A stretch of DNA of 64,000 nt, taken from assembly GCF_009677585.1 (NCBI RefSeq), contig NZ_WKYV01000011.1:51557-115556 (forward strand). The letters are read 5' to 3'. Below are positions 18,723-28,084 of the stretch, in pieces. The stretch comes from Lactonifactor sp. BIOML-A5 (GTDB lineage Bacteria > Bacillota > Clostridia > Lachnospirales > Lachnospiraceae). Below the pieces are notes generated by a model that worked only from the letters and a program-made list of their open reading frames with translations, ran no database searches and was not told the origin of the DNA. Numbering within the stretch: position 1 is the stretch's first letter; each line of letters starts with the position of its first letter. The translations under genes were made by a program, and so were the position numbers.

Positions 18723-19130
18723 CTATGATAATAATTCATTTACTTCTTTTTCCAGCTCTTCCACCTGACCGGACAGCTTATGATTCTTATCCTTCAGTTC
18801 ATTCAGCTCATTCACAGCATTCTCTAGTCTCACCTGAAGCAGTGCCATCTCGTGCCTCAGATCATATACTTCTTTATCTTTGCCCTGCAGATCCTCTTCA
18901 AACACCTCAGCCTGCCTTTTTGCTTTAAAATAATCATCTGTGACATTCAAGCTTAACAGTGTATGCTTTGTCTCCACAGACTGCCGGTTGTATCCCGGCA
19001 GCTGACTCAGCTCTGCAATTTTATTATTAATATAGGACGCCACCTTCTGTAAATACTCTTCACTTTCATAACCGCTCAGGGTAATAATCTTTCCTCCGAT
19101 TAACACCTGCGTCGTATTTTTTACTGCCAT
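18723..19130 (-). CDS. zapA: Cell division protein ZapA
   Basis: The 135-residue protein has the ZapA N-terminal fold (VLIGGKIITLSGYESEEYLQKVA) followed by a long coiled coil to the C-terminus. ZapA bundles FtsZ filaments at mid-cell. I chose ATG at 19130 with GGGAGG about 7 bases upstream; a GTG five codons earlier overlaps that site and is unlikely. It heads a run of wall and division genes, which fits its role. Confidence 0.9.
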   Translation of the reverse strand: MAVKNTTQVLIGGKIITLSGYESEEYLQKVASYINNKIAELSQLPGYNRQSVETKHTLLSLNVTDDYFKAKRQAEVFEEDLQGKDKEVYDLRHEMALLQVRLENAVNELNELKDKNHKLSGQVEELEKEVNELLS

Positions 19131-19163
19131 CTCGGGTCCTCCCACCTATTTTCTCATATGTCT

Positions 19164-19191
19164 ATTATAATCGAATTCTGCAGAAAAACAA
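19164..19191 (-). promoter_or_regulatory. Promoter of the zapA-U32-SEDS-PBP2 run
   Basis: On the minus strand TTGTTT (19186-19191) is followed after 16 bases by TATAAT (19164-19169), 34 bases before the zapA start. A weak CCCT/AGGG hairpin near the ruvB stop (about 19190-19207) may end the upstream transcript. Confidence 0.6.
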
Positions 19192-19200
19192 CCCTTTTTA

Positions 19201-20196
19201 TCAGGGCTGTGCGATCCCCAGATGATGATAGGCCAGCTCTGTGGCTATCCTTCCCCTCGGTGTGCGGGACAAAAAGCCGTTCTGAATCAGGTAAGGCTCA
19301 TACACATCCTCAAGGGTTCCCGCATCCTCACCAATAGACGCAGCCAGAGTATCCAGACCCACAGGTCCTCCCTGGAATTTGACAATCACAGTAGTAAGAA
19401 TGGTCCGATCCGCCTGGTCAAGCCCATACCGATCCACCTCCAGCAGATTAAGCGCAAAATTTGCCACCTCTTCTGTAATTCTTCCGTCGTATTTCACCTG
19501 TGCAAAATCTCGGACCCGTTTCAGCAGCCGGTTGGCAAGACGGGGGGTTCCTCTGGACCTGCGTGCCATCTCTTCCGCTCCCTTATCGTCTATCTCCACT
19601 CCAAGCACTTCTGCCGAGCGGATAATAATCGTCTTAAGCTCACCCACGCTGTAGAATTCCAGACGGTGCACCACCCCGAACCGGTCTCTCAGGGGTGCGG
19701 TGAGAAGTCCTGCCCTGGTAGTCGCGCCCACCAGGGTAAATTGGGGAAGATCCAGACGGATGGATCGGGCAGTGGCACCTTTTCCAATCATGATGTCAAT
19801 GGCATAATCCTCCATGGCCGGATAGAGGACTTCCTCCACCTGCCGGTTCAGTCTGTGTATCTCATCAATGAAGAGTACATCCCCCTCCTGAAGGTTATTC
19901 AGGATTGCCGCCATCTCTCCGGGTTTTTCAATAGCCGGTCCGGATGTTACTTTCATATGAACCCCCATTTCATTGGCAATAATTCCTGCCAGGGTGGTCT
20001 TTCCAAGACCCGGCGGTCCATAAAAGAGTACGTGATCCAAGGCATCCCCCCGCTGTCTGGCTGCTTTTATATAAACCTTCAGATTCTTTTTTGTCTTTTC
20101 CTGGCCAATATATTCGTCCAGTGTCTGAGGGCGGAGGCTGCCCTCTACAGGCAGGTCTTCTTCTGTTACATCTGTGGTTATAATTCTTTTTTCCAT
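19201..20196 (-). CDS. ruvB: Holliday junction DNA helicase RuvB
   Basis: The 331-residue AAA+ protein has Walker A (GPPGLGKTT), Walker B (DEIHRL), a sensor with GATTRAG and the C-terminal winged helix containing RTPRGRIAT. It drives branch migration with RuvA during recombination repair. It follows ruvA by 18 bases, and both are at the end of the rnf transcript region. No ruvC is next to them. Confidence 0.97.
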   Translation of the reverse strand: MEKRIITTDVTEEDLPVEGSLRPQTLDEYIGQEKTKKNLKVYIKAARQRGDALDHVLFYGPPGLGKTTLAGIIANEMGVHMKVTSGPAIEKPGEMAAILNNLQEGDVLFIDEIHRLNRQVEEVLYPAMEDYAIDIMIGKGATARSIRLDLPQFTLVGATTRAGLLTAPLRDRFGVVHRLEFYSVGELKTIIIRSAEVLGVEIDDKGAEEMARRSRGTPRLANRLLKRVRDFAQVKYDGRITEEVANFALNLLEVDRYGLDQADRTILTTVIVKFQGGPVGLDTLAASIGEDAGTLEDVYEPYLIQNGFLSRTPRGRIATELAYHHLGIAQP

Positions 20197-20214
20197 GCTA
20201 CCATCCTACTTCTA

Positions 20215-20829
20215 TTATATGTGCATTTTCTTCAGAGACTGTTTCAGGATCTCCTCCACACTCATCTCCCTGGCACCTTCTACCAGTTTTACAGCCCTCA
20301 GGGCATCTGTGCCGGAATATCCCAGAGCAACCAATGCCTGCACTGCCTCTTTTGAGGCGTCACTGCTCCCGGGATTCTCCCCGTGGTCCATCTGACGGCT
20401 GCTTAGCTTCTGTTCAAAGGCATCTTCCAGATTCAGCTTGTCCTTCAGTTCCAATATCAGCTTCTGAGCCGTCTTTTTTCCGATTCCCGGTGCCTTTGCT
20501 ATGGTGGCCGCATCATCTGACAGCACAGCGAATCTCAGCTCATCCGCTGTGATTCCCGACAGAATACCAAGGGCACCCTTCGGCCCTATTCCATTAACTC
20601 CCAGCAAAAGCTGAAAGGTATTCAAATCATCCTTTGTCAGGAAACCATACAGCTGCATAGCATCCTCACGGACATTCAGATACGTGTATATTTTCACCTT
20701 GTCCCCAGGATGCAGCATTCCATCCAGTGTGGAACCCGGCATAAAGATATTATATCCTATCTGACTGCTCTCCAGAATAATTTTATTTTCCTGAATCTCA
20801 ATCACTTCACCTTTAATAAACGCTATCAT
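20215..20829 (-). CDS. ruvA: Holliday junction DNA helicase subunit RuvA
   Basis: The 204-residue protein has the RuvA OB-fold start (MIAFIKGEVIEI), a helix-hairpin-helix pair (GIGPKGALGILSG and APGIGKKTAQKLILELKDK) and a C-terminal UBA-like domain after a short linker. RuvA binds four-way junctions and loads RuvB. The ATG has AGGAGG upstream. The Gx transporter gene ends 42 bases before it. Confidence 0.97.
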   Translation of the reverse strand: MIAFIKGEVIEIQENKIILESSQIGYNIFMPGSTLDGMLHPGDKVKIYTYLNVREDAMQLYGFLTKDDLNTFQLLLGVNGIGPKGALGILSGITADELRFAVLSDDAATIAKAPGIGKKTAQKLILELKDKLNLEDAFEQKLSSRQMDHGENPGSSDASKEAVQALVALGYSGTDALRAVKLVEGAREMSVEEILKQSLKKMHI

Positions 20830-20871
20830 ATTTCCTCCTGCCTAAAGTATGCCAGGGCCGTCTGCCGTACG

Positions 20872-21360
20872 TTAAAGCAAAGGCTTCAGGCGCCTTATTA
20901 GCATCTGGCCTACAATTCCGATCAGCAGCCCGGTTACCAGACCCGCCACCAGCAATACAGGCACATAATAAAACAATTTTATATTTTCTACCACCAGAAC
21001 TGCTACCAGAATCTGTCCGATATTATGAGTCACACCCCCGGCAATACTCACACCTATCACACTGAGTCCGGGAACCTTCTTCATCCATGCCATGACCATT
21101 AGGCTCAGATATCCTCCGGCCAGGCTGAACAGAATACTGAACAGACTTCCAAATAGAAAGCCTATGACCAGAATACGTATGGTAGCAATCACAGCGGCTT
21201 CTTTCCATGTAAATACATAGAGCATAAACACAGTTACCAGATTGGCAAGTCCCAGCTTAATCCCCGGTATTCCGGTGAATATCGGAAGAAGCGTCTCTAT
21301 GTATCCGAATATAATGGCAATCGCCGCCATAAGACCCATCCACGCTGTCTTTTGTCTCAC
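20872..21360 (-). CDS. Gx transporter family membrane protein
   Basis: The 162-residue protein has about five membrane helices and matches the family once labelled heptaprenyl diphosphate synthase component I, now Gx transporter. The region GIPGIKLGLANLVTVF near residues 30-45 is typical. The start is GTG at 21360. It lies 16 bases after the NusG-II gene and downstream of rnf-apbE, a cluster seen in many clostridia. It may transport a small substrate linked to flavin or quinone chemistry, but the substrate is unknown. Confidence 0.85.
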   Translation of the reverse strand: MRQKTAWMGLMAAIAIIFGYIETLLPIFTGIPGIKLGLANLVTVFMLYVFTWKEAAVIATIRILVIGFLFGSLFSILFSLAGGYLSLMVMAWMKKVPGLSVIGVSIAGGVTHNIGQILVAVLVVENIKLFYYVPVLLVAGLVTGLLIGIVGQMLIRRLKPLL

Positions 21361-21376
21361 CTCTGTCTTCCACTCC

Positions 21377-21736
21377 TCACTGGGCTATAGTATCTGCCTG
21401 CTCATCCTCCCCGTTCCGGTAGATTTCCAAAACCACTTTGTTGGGAAGACACACAATCGTACCGCCGGAAGCGTCAATACTCTTCTGCTTTCGGCAGAGC
21501 TGGTCCGGGCAGTCAGCCTCTGTCATCCTTGCCGCACCATCTTTTATCTCGCATCGGTTGGTAGAACCGATTATAATCTCCTGATCGACAGATAGATCGT
21601 AAGTGCCGTATACCTCTCCGTCTACGGTTATCACCAGCATATTCCCTTTCTGTTCTCCAAACATCCTGAATCCGGCCCAGCAGGCTGCCGCCGCAAGCAG
21701 AATAACTCCTATCAGAATCAAATCTTTTTTCTTCAC
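21377..21736 (-). CDS. NusG domain II-containing protein
   Basis: The 119-residue protein has an N-terminal membrane anchor (about 6-25) and an extracytoplasmic NusG-II-like domain with GEVYGTYDLSVDQEI and a conserved CPDQLC-like pair (ADCPDQLCRKQ) near residues 75-85. It starts with GTG at 21736 behind GGGAGGTG. It lies in the rnf-apbE cluster. The role is unknown; the Cys pair could bind metal or form a disulfide. Confidence 0.85.
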   Translation of the reverse strand: MKKKDLILIGVILLAAAACWAGFRMFGEQKGNMLVITVDGEVYGTYDLSVDQEIIIGSTNRCEIKDGAARMTEADCPDQLCRKQKSIDASGGTIVCLPNKVVLEIYRNGEDEQADTIAQ

Positions 21737-21829
21737 ATTCAGGCACCTCCCGGAAAGTATCCACTATTGCTAATGCAGGATGCTTGAAAGAGTATACCAT
21801 AAAAAAGACGTGATTGCAAAAATATCCGT

Positions 21830-22825
21830 CTATTGTTCTGTCAGTTTCATCCCTTCTGTTGTACGAATAGTTCCATCCTCCAAAACAAAGGCAGCCTCCA
21901 CGCCCTCCAGGCTTTCTGCCAGTTCTCTTCCCTTCTCATATCCCAAAAGCAGACAGCTGGTGCTGAGACCGTCTCCCTGTAAGGAGCTGTCAGATAGGAT
22001 GGTTACCTGGGTAAGACTATTTTCCACCGGATAGCCGGTGGCAGGATCCAGCACATGATGGTAACGCTTATTATTTTCCTCAAAGTAACGCTCATAAGTA
22101 CCGGAAGAAACCACTGACCGGCCGTCTGCCTCCACAACTGCAAGAAGCTCGTTTCTGTCGGCAAAAGGTTTCTGAATGCCTACTTTCCACGGCGAACCGT
22201 CACTCTTTTTCCCCAGGGTCAGTACATTTCCTCCCAGATTAATCACCCCTTTTGACACTCCCTGTTCTCCTAAAAACTCCTTCAGACGATCTGCAATATA
22301 GCCTTTTGCAAGCGCTCCCAGATCAATCATAGCTGCATCATTTTCAAAAGTAAGAGTATCTCCCTCCAGAGATATTCCGGACATTCCCACCTTATCCAGA
22401 GCTTCCTGAATCTCATCCGGAGAAGGAACCCGGGGATTCTCTCCTGTGAAGTCCCACAGATCCTCCAGGGGAGCAACGGTAATATCAAACTTTCCATCTG
22501 ACAGTTTATAATATTCCATAGCTGCTGTAATCAGCCTTTGCACATCCTCTGACACTTTCACGCTGCCGGTGCTTCTGTGATTAATCTGATACACCTCGCT
22601 GTCTTCTCTGGTACGGCTGAAGATATTCTCATACTTCTGACAAAGGGCCATGCATTGGTCCAGAATCTTCTCCGACTCTTTTTTGCCTTTTCCAGATATA
22701 CTGATTTTAATTACTGTATCAAAATAAAAACCCTGCTTGCTCACCAGGGTATCTTGTTCTCTGCAACCAGTCAGGCTGCAGACGAAAACGACTGCAGCCA
22801 TAACCAGACAACTTATTCTTTTCAT
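21830..22825 (-). CDS. apbE: FAD:protein FMN transferase (lipoprotein)
   Basis: The 331-residue protein begins MKRISCLVMAA and has a lipobox LTGC, so it is an exported lipoprotein. The ApbE core includes KYENIFSRT, GKFDITVAPL, DLGALAKGYIADR and STCLLLG. ApbE attaches FMN to Thr/Ser in SGAT-type motifs, which are present in RnfG and RnfD upstream. The start at 22825 overlaps the rnfB stop as ATGA, so translation is coupled. A longer in-frame extension of 18 codons lies inside rnfB and is unlikely. Confidence 0.95.
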   Translation of the reverse strand: MKRISCLVMAAVVFVCSLTGCREQDTLVSKQGFYFDTVIKISISGKGKKESEKILDQCMALCQKYENIFSRTREDSEVYQINHRSTGSVKVSEDVQRLITAAMEYYKLSDGKFDITVAPLEDLWDFTGENPRVPSPDEIQEALDKVGMSGISLEGDTLTFENDAAMIDLGALAKGYIADRLKEFLGEQGVSKGVINLGGNVLTLGKKSDGSPWKVGIQKPFADRNELLAVVEADGRSVVSSGTYERYFEENNKRYHHVLDPATGYPVENSLTQVTILSDSSLQGDGLSTSCLLLGYEKGRELAESLEGVEAAFVLEDGTIRTTEGMKLTEQ

Positions 22826-23613
22826 TGTATAATTCCTAATCTCGGGCAAGAATCTTTGCACTTGCCGCAATTGGTACATTTTTCATAGTCAATATGTGCT
22901 ATATTATCTGTAACCGTTATTGCCCCTGCCGGACAATCTTTTTCACACTTTTTGCAGGCAATACAGCCTACCTTACATGCATTCATAACTGCTTTGCCTT
23001 TGTCCTTGGAACTGCAGGCCACTAAGTACTTCTGATCATAGGGAACCAGCTCAATCAGGTGTTTTGGACAAGCATCCACACATTTCCCGCAGGCCTTGCA
23101 TGCCTCCTTATCTACCACAGCAATGCCGTTTACTATATGAACAGCATCAAAAGGACAGGCCTTTACACAGCTTCCATAGCCCAGACACCCATATTTGCAG
23201 GCTTTTTCTCCCCCGCCCGGGATGAACTGCATCATCGTACAGTCTTCCACCCCTGTATACTGATAACTTTTTGTTGTTTTCTCACAGTCACCGGCACATT
23301 TCACGAAAGCCACTCTGTGAACAGCTTCCCCTGCATCCTGGCCTAATATAGCACCAATCTTGGCAGCAACAGGCGCCCCGCCTACCGGGCAGGCATTCAC
23401 AGGCGCCTCCCCCGAAGCAATTGCCTTGGCCAAACCGTCACAGCCAGGGAATCCGCAGCCGCCGCAGTTATTTCCAGGCAGTTCTTCTCTTATGGCGATT
23501 TCCTTTTCGTCAACCTCAACGGCAAATTTCTTGCCTGCAATTCCCAGGAAGATTCCGATAAAAAGGCCTGTTCCGCCTACTAATACTGCCGCAATAATAA
23601 TACCTTGTATCAT
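22822..23613 (-). CDS. rnfB: Rnf complex subunit B (ferredoxin-binding iron-sulfur protein)
   Basis: The 263-residue protein has an N-terminal membrane helix (about 1-24), the Fe-S domain GNNCGGCGFPGC, then several 4Fe-4S motifs (CxxCxxCxxxCP), including CKACGKCVDACP, CIACKKCEKDCP and CTNCGKCKDSCP. RnfB is the likely entry point for electrons from reduced ferredoxin. It follows rnfA by 12 bases and overlaps apbE by 4. Confidence 0.96.
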   Translation of the reverse strand: MIQGIIIAAVLVGGTGLFIGIFLGIAGKKFAVEVDEKEIAIREELPGNNCGGCGFPGCDGLAKAIASGEAPVNACPVGGAPVAAKIGAILGQDAGEAVHRVAFVKCAGDCEKTTKSYQYTGVEDCTMMQFIPGGGEKACKYGCLGYGSCVKACPFDAVHIVNGIAVVDKEACKACGKCVDACPKHLIELVPYDQKYLVACSSKDKGKAVMNACKVGCIACKKCEKDCPAGAITVTDNIAHIDYEKCTNCGKCKDSCPRLGIIQ

Positions 23614-23625
23614 CGTCTCTCCTCC

Positions 23626-24216
23626 TTATATAATTCCGGAGAATCCGAAGAATGCGATAGCCATAAGTCCGGCAGTCAAAAGCACACTCGGAAATCCCTG
23701 GAAAGCCTTTGGAATATCATTGTATTCCATCTTCTCACGCAGTCCCGCCATTAATACAATGGCAATGGTGAATCCCACAGCAGTGGCAAACCCATTGATG
23801 GTTCCTTCCAGCACATTATACTCTTTCTGTACATTGATGATAGCAACGCCGAGCACCGCACAGTTTGTAGTAATCAAAGGAAGATAGACTCCCAGACTGT
23901 TATACAGGGACGGAACTGATTTTTTCAGGAACATTTCAACGAACTGTACCAGTGCCGCGATTACCAGAATAAACACAATGGTCTGCATGTATTCCATGTG
24001 AATGGCTTCATTGGCCAGAATATATTTATAAATAATACTGGTAACAAAGGAGGCCAGGGTAATAACAAAAACTACCGCTCCCCCCATACCCGCAGCTGTG
24101 TCTATCTTTTTCGATACTCCGAAGAACGGACACAGGCCCAGGAACTGACTCAATACAACATTATTTACGACTGCCGCACCAATTCCAATGATTAATAACT
24201 CTTTTAATGCTTCCAC
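23626..24216 (-). CDS. rnfA: Rnf complex subunit A
   Basis: The 196-residue protein has six membrane helices and the RnfA pattern (NNVVLSQFLGLCPFFGVSK and NCAVLGVA). RnfA and RnfE form a symmetric membrane pair with Cys residues in helices near the middle of the membrane that hold an iron-sulfur centre. It sits between rnfE and rnfB in the standard rnfCDGEAB order. Confidence 0.96.
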   Translation of the reverse strand: MEALKELLIIGIGAAVVNNVVLSQFLGLCPFFGVSKKIDTAAGMGGAVVFVITLASFVTSIIYKYILANEAIHMEYMQTIVFILVIAALVQFVEMFLKKSVPSLYNSLGVYLPLITTNCAVLGVAIINVQKEYNVLEGTINGFATAVGFTIAIVLMAGLREKMEYNDIPKAFQGFPSVLLTAGLMAIAFFGFSGII

Positions 24217-24228
24217 GGTACCTACCCC

Positions 24229-24927
24229 CTATTCTTTCTCTTTGGCAGATGAAACTCTTCCGCCGCAGGATTTATTGCCGCAGGCCTCACAGCCCTCGAT
24301 ACAGCTGTGCATACTGTACTCTTTCTTGGGTTTCCCGTCCATTACTTTATTGCGGACAGCTGCCAGCATAGCAAGCACAAAGAAGGCTCCGGGAGCCAGG
24401 ATAAAAATAGTTACGGGCACATAGCTGTCAGGCATAATCTGCAGACCAAAAATCTGTCCGGTTCCTATCAGTTCACGGAACGCCCCTAAAATAGTGATAG
24501 AAACAGTAAAGCCCAGCCCCATTCCTATACCGTCAAAGATAGAGGAAACCACGCCGTTTTTAGAGGCGTATGACTCTGCTCTTCCCAGAATAATACAGTT
24601 TACTACAATCAGGGGGATATAGATTCCAAGTGCGTCATACAGAGATGGTATAAAGCCCTGAAGCAAAAACTGCACCATGGTTACAAAGGATGCCACCACT
24701 ACAATGTAAGCAGGCATTCTCACCTTGTCGGGAATCACATTCCGGAGAAGGGAGATGAACAAGTTTGACATGGTAAGAATCACTGTAGTCGTAAGTCCCA
24801 TTCCCAGTCCGTTCATGGCCGCTGTTGTAACCGCCAGGGTGGGACACATTCCTAACACCAATACAAAGGTTGGGTTTTCTTTAATAATACCGTTATAGAG
24901 ACGTTCTCCCGGTGAATTTGGTTTCAT
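24229..24927 (-). CDS. rnfE: Rnf complex subunit E
   Basis: The 232-residue protein has six membrane helices like RnfA (NPTFVLVLGMCPTLAVT, VNCIILGRAESYA). A cytoplasmic C-terminal extension carries four Cys in EGCEACGNKSC and nearby residues, which RnfE proteins do not always have. The extension might bind a metal. It starts 3 bases after rnfG. Confidence 0.95.
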   Translation of the reverse strand: MKPNSPGERLYNGIIKENPTFVLVLGMCPTLAVTTAAMNGLGMGLTTTVILTMSNLFISLLRNVIPDKVRMPAYIVVVASFVTMVQFLLQGFIPSLYDALGIYIPLIVVNCIILGRAESYASKNGVVSSIFDGIGMGLGFTVSITILGAFRELIGTGQIFGLQIMPDSYVPVTIFILAPGAFFVLAMLAAVRNKVMDGKPKKEYSMHSCIEGCEACGNKSCGGRVSSAKEKE

Positions 24928-24929
24928 TC

Positions 24930-25535
24930 TTAGTTACCCCCTTTCTCATATTGGAAAGCCAGAAGACCGGCATTGACACCTCTGGTTACAGCTTTGCTGG
25001 TTATGGTGGCACCGCTTAGCGCATCAATCTCATTGTCAGCCGCCGCCCCTGTTTTTGTCACTTCAAAAGAATCCACCTGTTTATCCTTAAACTGATTTTT
25101 GAATTCATCCTTCGTGGCATTCATACCAAGACCGGCAGTCTCGCTGATGGTCAAAATGGAAATGCCATTGGTAGTACCATCCTCTTTCACACCCAGGGAA
25201 AAGGTGATATCACCGCCGTATCCCTCTGAGGTTGTAATATTAAAGGCATAACCCAGACTGTTTCCGTCGGCATCTACTGCTTCCATCACTTCATTGACTG
25301 TCTGGGCGGCATATCCTTTTTCCGCCAGAAAAGCCTGCAGCTTTGGGTCCTCTTCAGATATCACGGGTTCAAAAGTATCCGCTTCTTCAAAGACAGCTCT
25401 ATAAGCCTCAATTTTTGCAGTTTCCTCCTGCTGGGCAATGGGCTCAGCGGTAATCTCGTGTACTAATCCCAGCAAAAGCCCTGCCACTAATGTAATCAGA
25501 GTAAGAGCTAATGTATCTTTTACAATATTTTTCAT
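24930..25535 (-). CDS. rnfG: Rnf complex subunit G (flavin-binding)
   Basis: The 201-residue protein has an N-terminal membrane anchor and an extracytoplasmic FMN-binding domain. The flavin-attachment motif D-A-L-S-G-A-T-I-T-S is near residue 175, where FMN links to the Thr. The ATG overlaps the rnfD stop as TAATG. ApbE downstream is the expected flavin transferase. Confidence 0.95.
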   Translation of the reverse strand: MKNIVKDTLALTLITLVAGLLLGLVHEITAEPIAQQEETAKIEAYRAVFEEADTFEPVISEEDPKLQAFLAEKGYAAQTVNEVMEAVDADGNSLGYAFNITTSEGYGGDITFSLGVKEDGTTNGISILTISETAGLGMNATKDEFKNQFKDKQVDSFEVTKTGAAADNEIDALSGATITSKAVTRGVNAGLLAFQYEKGGN

Positions 25536-26488
25536 TATTTCTTACCTCCCTTTCCAAAAGCTGTAGGACGGGTAAACCTCTCAATGATAGGAATCAGAAG
25601 GTTGCTGAATATAATCGCATAAGAAACACCCTCTGCAGAGCCGCCGAATATACGGAACAGGCCAGTCAGAATACCAAGGATGATACCATATACAATCTGT
25701 CCTTTTTTCGTGATCGGCGTTGTCACGTAGTCAGTAGCCATAAACCATGCTCCCAGCATCAGCCCGCCGCCGCACAGATGAGCTCCGATAAATTCCAGGT
25801 CAAATCCATGTCCGCCGAACAGGATAATAAACACCAGGAAGGTAACTATGTAAGTGAGAGGGATCCGAAGGTCAATCACCTTCACTGCCAGAAGGAAAAC
25901 CGCGCCTATGAGAATAGCAATCACTGAGGTCTCACCAATGGTTCCCTGGGTATTCCCCAGAAACATTCTCATTACATCGACACTTTCTCCTGCTTTCACT
26001 GCAGCAAGAGGAGTAGCTCCGGATACGGTATCCACCAGTCCCCAGGCACCTTTCTCCACACTGAAATCCGTCATCAGACCAGTAAATGAGATAAGCAGGA
26101 AACATCTTCCCGCAAGAGCCGGGTTCATAAAATTCTGTCCCAGTCCCCCAAACAGCTGTTTTACAATAATGATAGCAAATACCCCGCCGATGATCGGCAT
26201 CCACCAGGGAACGCCGACCGGAAGGTTCAGCGCCAGAAGAAGGCCTGTAATCACTGCACTGTAGTCCCTGACCGTTACCGGTTTGTGCATGAAATGTTCG
26301 TAGATGCCCTCGGAAAGTACACAGGTAGCTACGGATATGAGAACCAGCAGCAGTGCTTTTGGTCCAAAGTTTATAATTCCAAAGATCGTTGCCGGCATCA
26401 ATGCTATGACAACCATCAGCATAATATTACTTGTGTTCACCTTTGACCTAACGTGAGGCGAAGATGATACGTGTAATAATTCATTCAT
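25535..26488 (-). CDS. rnfD: Rnf complex subunit D (flavin-binding membrane protein)
   Basis: The 317-residue protein has about nine membrane helices and starts MNELLHVSSSPHVRSK, as other RnfD/NqrB proteins do. The covalent FMN motif S-G-A-T-P-L-A-A is near residue 155. It is the ion-conducting core candidate of the complex. Whether Na+ or H+ is moved cannot be read from the sequence. Confidence 0.95.
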   Translation of the reverse strand: MNELLHVSSSPHVRSKVNTSNIMLMVVIALMPATIFGIINFGPKALLLVLISVATCVLSEGIYEHFMHKPVTVRDYSAVITGLLLALNLPVGVPWWMPIIGGVFAIIIVKQLFGGLGQNFMNPALAGRCFLLISFTGLMTDFSVEKGAWGLVDTVSGATPLAAVKAGESVDVMRMFLGNTQGTIGETSVIAILIGAVFLLAVKVIDLRIPLTYIVTFLVFIILFGGHGFDLEFIGAHLCGGGLMLGAWFMATDYVTTPITKKGQIVYGIILGILTGLFRIFGGSAEGVSYAIIFSNLLIPIIERFTRPTAFGKGGKK

Positions 26489-26502
26489 ACTTTTCTTTCC
26501 TC

Positions 26503-27825
26503 CTACTTAGGTTTCTTACGGTTCGCAAGCGCAATTTTTCTCATAGACCTGATGGACTGGGTCAGAGGACGTTTTGCCGGGCATATGTAACTGCAGCAGC
26601 CGCATTCCACACACTCCACTCCATCATATGCCTCAAACATATCCAGCTGGTTGTGGTTGGCAAAAGTCGCCAGTCTGGACGGCAGAAGCCTCTCCGGACA
26701 GGCGCTGACGCAGCGTCCGCAGTTTATGCAGGCCGTCTCAGGCTGTTCAGAGACATCATCATTGGTCAGACAAAGGATTGCCCCGGATGTCTTCACAGTA
26801 GGAACATTCAGATGAAACAGCGTCATCCCCATCATAGGGCCGCCGGCAATCACCTTTTTGGGAGCTTCTTTTAATCCTCCCGCTTCTTCAATCAGGCACT
26901 CCATTGAAGTACCGGTACATACGGAAAAGTTACAGGGGTTGGCAATTGCATTCCCTGTCACGGTAACAATACGGTGTATCAGCGGCTGTCCAAGCATTAC
27001 CGATTTATAGATAGCCACGACCGTATCTATATTGTCAACCACACAGCCCGCGTCGGCCGGAAGCATAGAGGAATTAATCTCTCTGCCTGTGGTTGCATTA
27101 ATCAAACAGCGCTCAGCACCCTGGGGGTACTTGGTCTGCAGAGGTTTAACCTGAATCCTGGATTCATTTTTCACCATTTCTTCCATCTTTTTGATGCAGT
27201 CCGGCTTATTATCCTCAATGCATATAAATCCCTGGGCATTGTCAAACAGTTTCAGCATACATTTCAAACCGCCCACTACTTTTTCCGGCTCTTCCAGTAT
27301 TCTCCGGTAGTCAGAAGTAAGATACGGCTCACACTCTGCACCGTTGACAAGAACATATTCTATTTTATCCGGCTCTTTGGGGGATAGCTTCACATGTGTG
27401 GGGAATCCGGCTCCACCCATGCCTACGACTCCGCCCTCCTGAATCCGCTTCAGAATCTCTTCCTTTGTGAGAGATTCCAGTGATTCTGCAGGATGGTATT
27501 CAACCGTCTCATACTGGTCGTCGTTTTCAATCACTATGGCATTTACCATAGCCCCGCTTGTAGTCAGACGCGGCTCAATGGTTTTCACAGTACCTGAAAC
27601 CGATGCGTGAATAGGTGCAGACACAAATCCGCCTGCTTCCGCAATTTTCTGGCCTACCAATACCCGTTCTCCTTTTTCCACCACAGGCTTTGCCGGAGCC
27701 CCGATGTGCTGTGAAAGCGGATACACCAACTCTCCCTTGGGAAGTACGGCCTGAATTGGCTTTTCTTTTGACAGTTCTTTTCCGTCATAAGGATGAACTC
27801 CACCCTTAAAGGTTAAAAGCCCCAT
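26503..27825 (-). CDS. rnfC: Rnf complex subunit C (NADH-binding)
   Basis: The 440-residue protein has the RnfC start (GLLTFKGGVHPYDGKELS), an NADH/FMN-type region (GGVVGMGGAGFPTHVKL) and two 4Fe-4S clusters (CINCGRCVSACP and CVECGCCSYICP). It is the NAD+-reducing subunit. I chose ATG at 27825 behind GGAGGG; a longer in-frame extension lacks a site and runs into the leader. It is the first gene of rnfCDGEAB. Confidence 0.96.
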   Translation of the reverse strand: MGLLTFKGGVHPYDGKELSKEKPIQAVLPKGELVYPLSQHIGAPAKPVVEKGERVLVGQKIAEAGGFVSAPIHASVSGTVKTIEPRLTTSGAMVNAIVIENDDQYETVEYHPAESLESLTKEEILKRIQEGGVVGMGGAGFPTHVKLSPKEPDKIEYVLVNGAECEPYLTSDYRRILEEPEKVVGGLKCMLKLFDNAQGFICIEDNKPDCIKKMEEMVKNESRIQVKPLQTKYPQGAERCLINATTGREINSSMLPADAGCVVDNIDTVVAIYKSVMLGQPLIHRIVTVTGNAIANPCNFSVCTGTSMECLIEEAGGLKEAPKKVIAGGPMMGMTLFHLNVPTVKTSGAILCLTNDDVSEQPETACINCGRCVSACPERLLPSRLATFANHNQLDMFEAYDGVECVECGCCSYICPAKRPLTQSIRSMRKIALANRKKPK

Positions 27826-28060
27826 TTCTTTCCCTCCTTCAATTAGTAGAATCTTCTTGGCTTTTAAACTACATATACTCCTAATTTGCTTAATTTGTTG
27901 AAAGTGCCTTAGGGGCATCATTAAATTTTGATTTGTTTTTAATTTAACAAGGAGAAAGCCAAACTCCTTTCACAATAATACCACTTTTTTATAAAGAATA
28001 CTATAAAAAATACTATATTTTTTATTCAATTTTTATTCATGTTTAATGTTATAATAAGTG
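27826..28060. promoter_or_regulatory. Divergent regulatory region with rnfC leader and rnfC/yprB promoters
   Basis: On the minus strand TTGAAT (28024-28029) is followed after 18 bases by TATAGT (28000-28005), a fair rnfC promoter candidate. It gives a leader of about 170 bases. The leader holds an 8-bp long-range inverted repeat (TTGGCTTT at 27857-27864, AAAGCCAA at 27955-27962), an AAGGAG/CTCCTT repeat (27949-27969) and a small TGCC/GGCA hairpin (27905-27917). On the plus strand TATAAT at 28050-28055 is the likely -10 of the YprB-like gene, with a weak -35. I do not recognise a riboswitch class. Confidence 0.45.
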
Positions 28061-28084
28061 CAATCGGAAAGGAGTTTGTATTAT

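Noticed and set aside
19222..20355. Plus-strand frame of 377 codons across ruvB and ruvA
   Set aside because: It is antisense to two certain genes, starts without a site and shows no domain.
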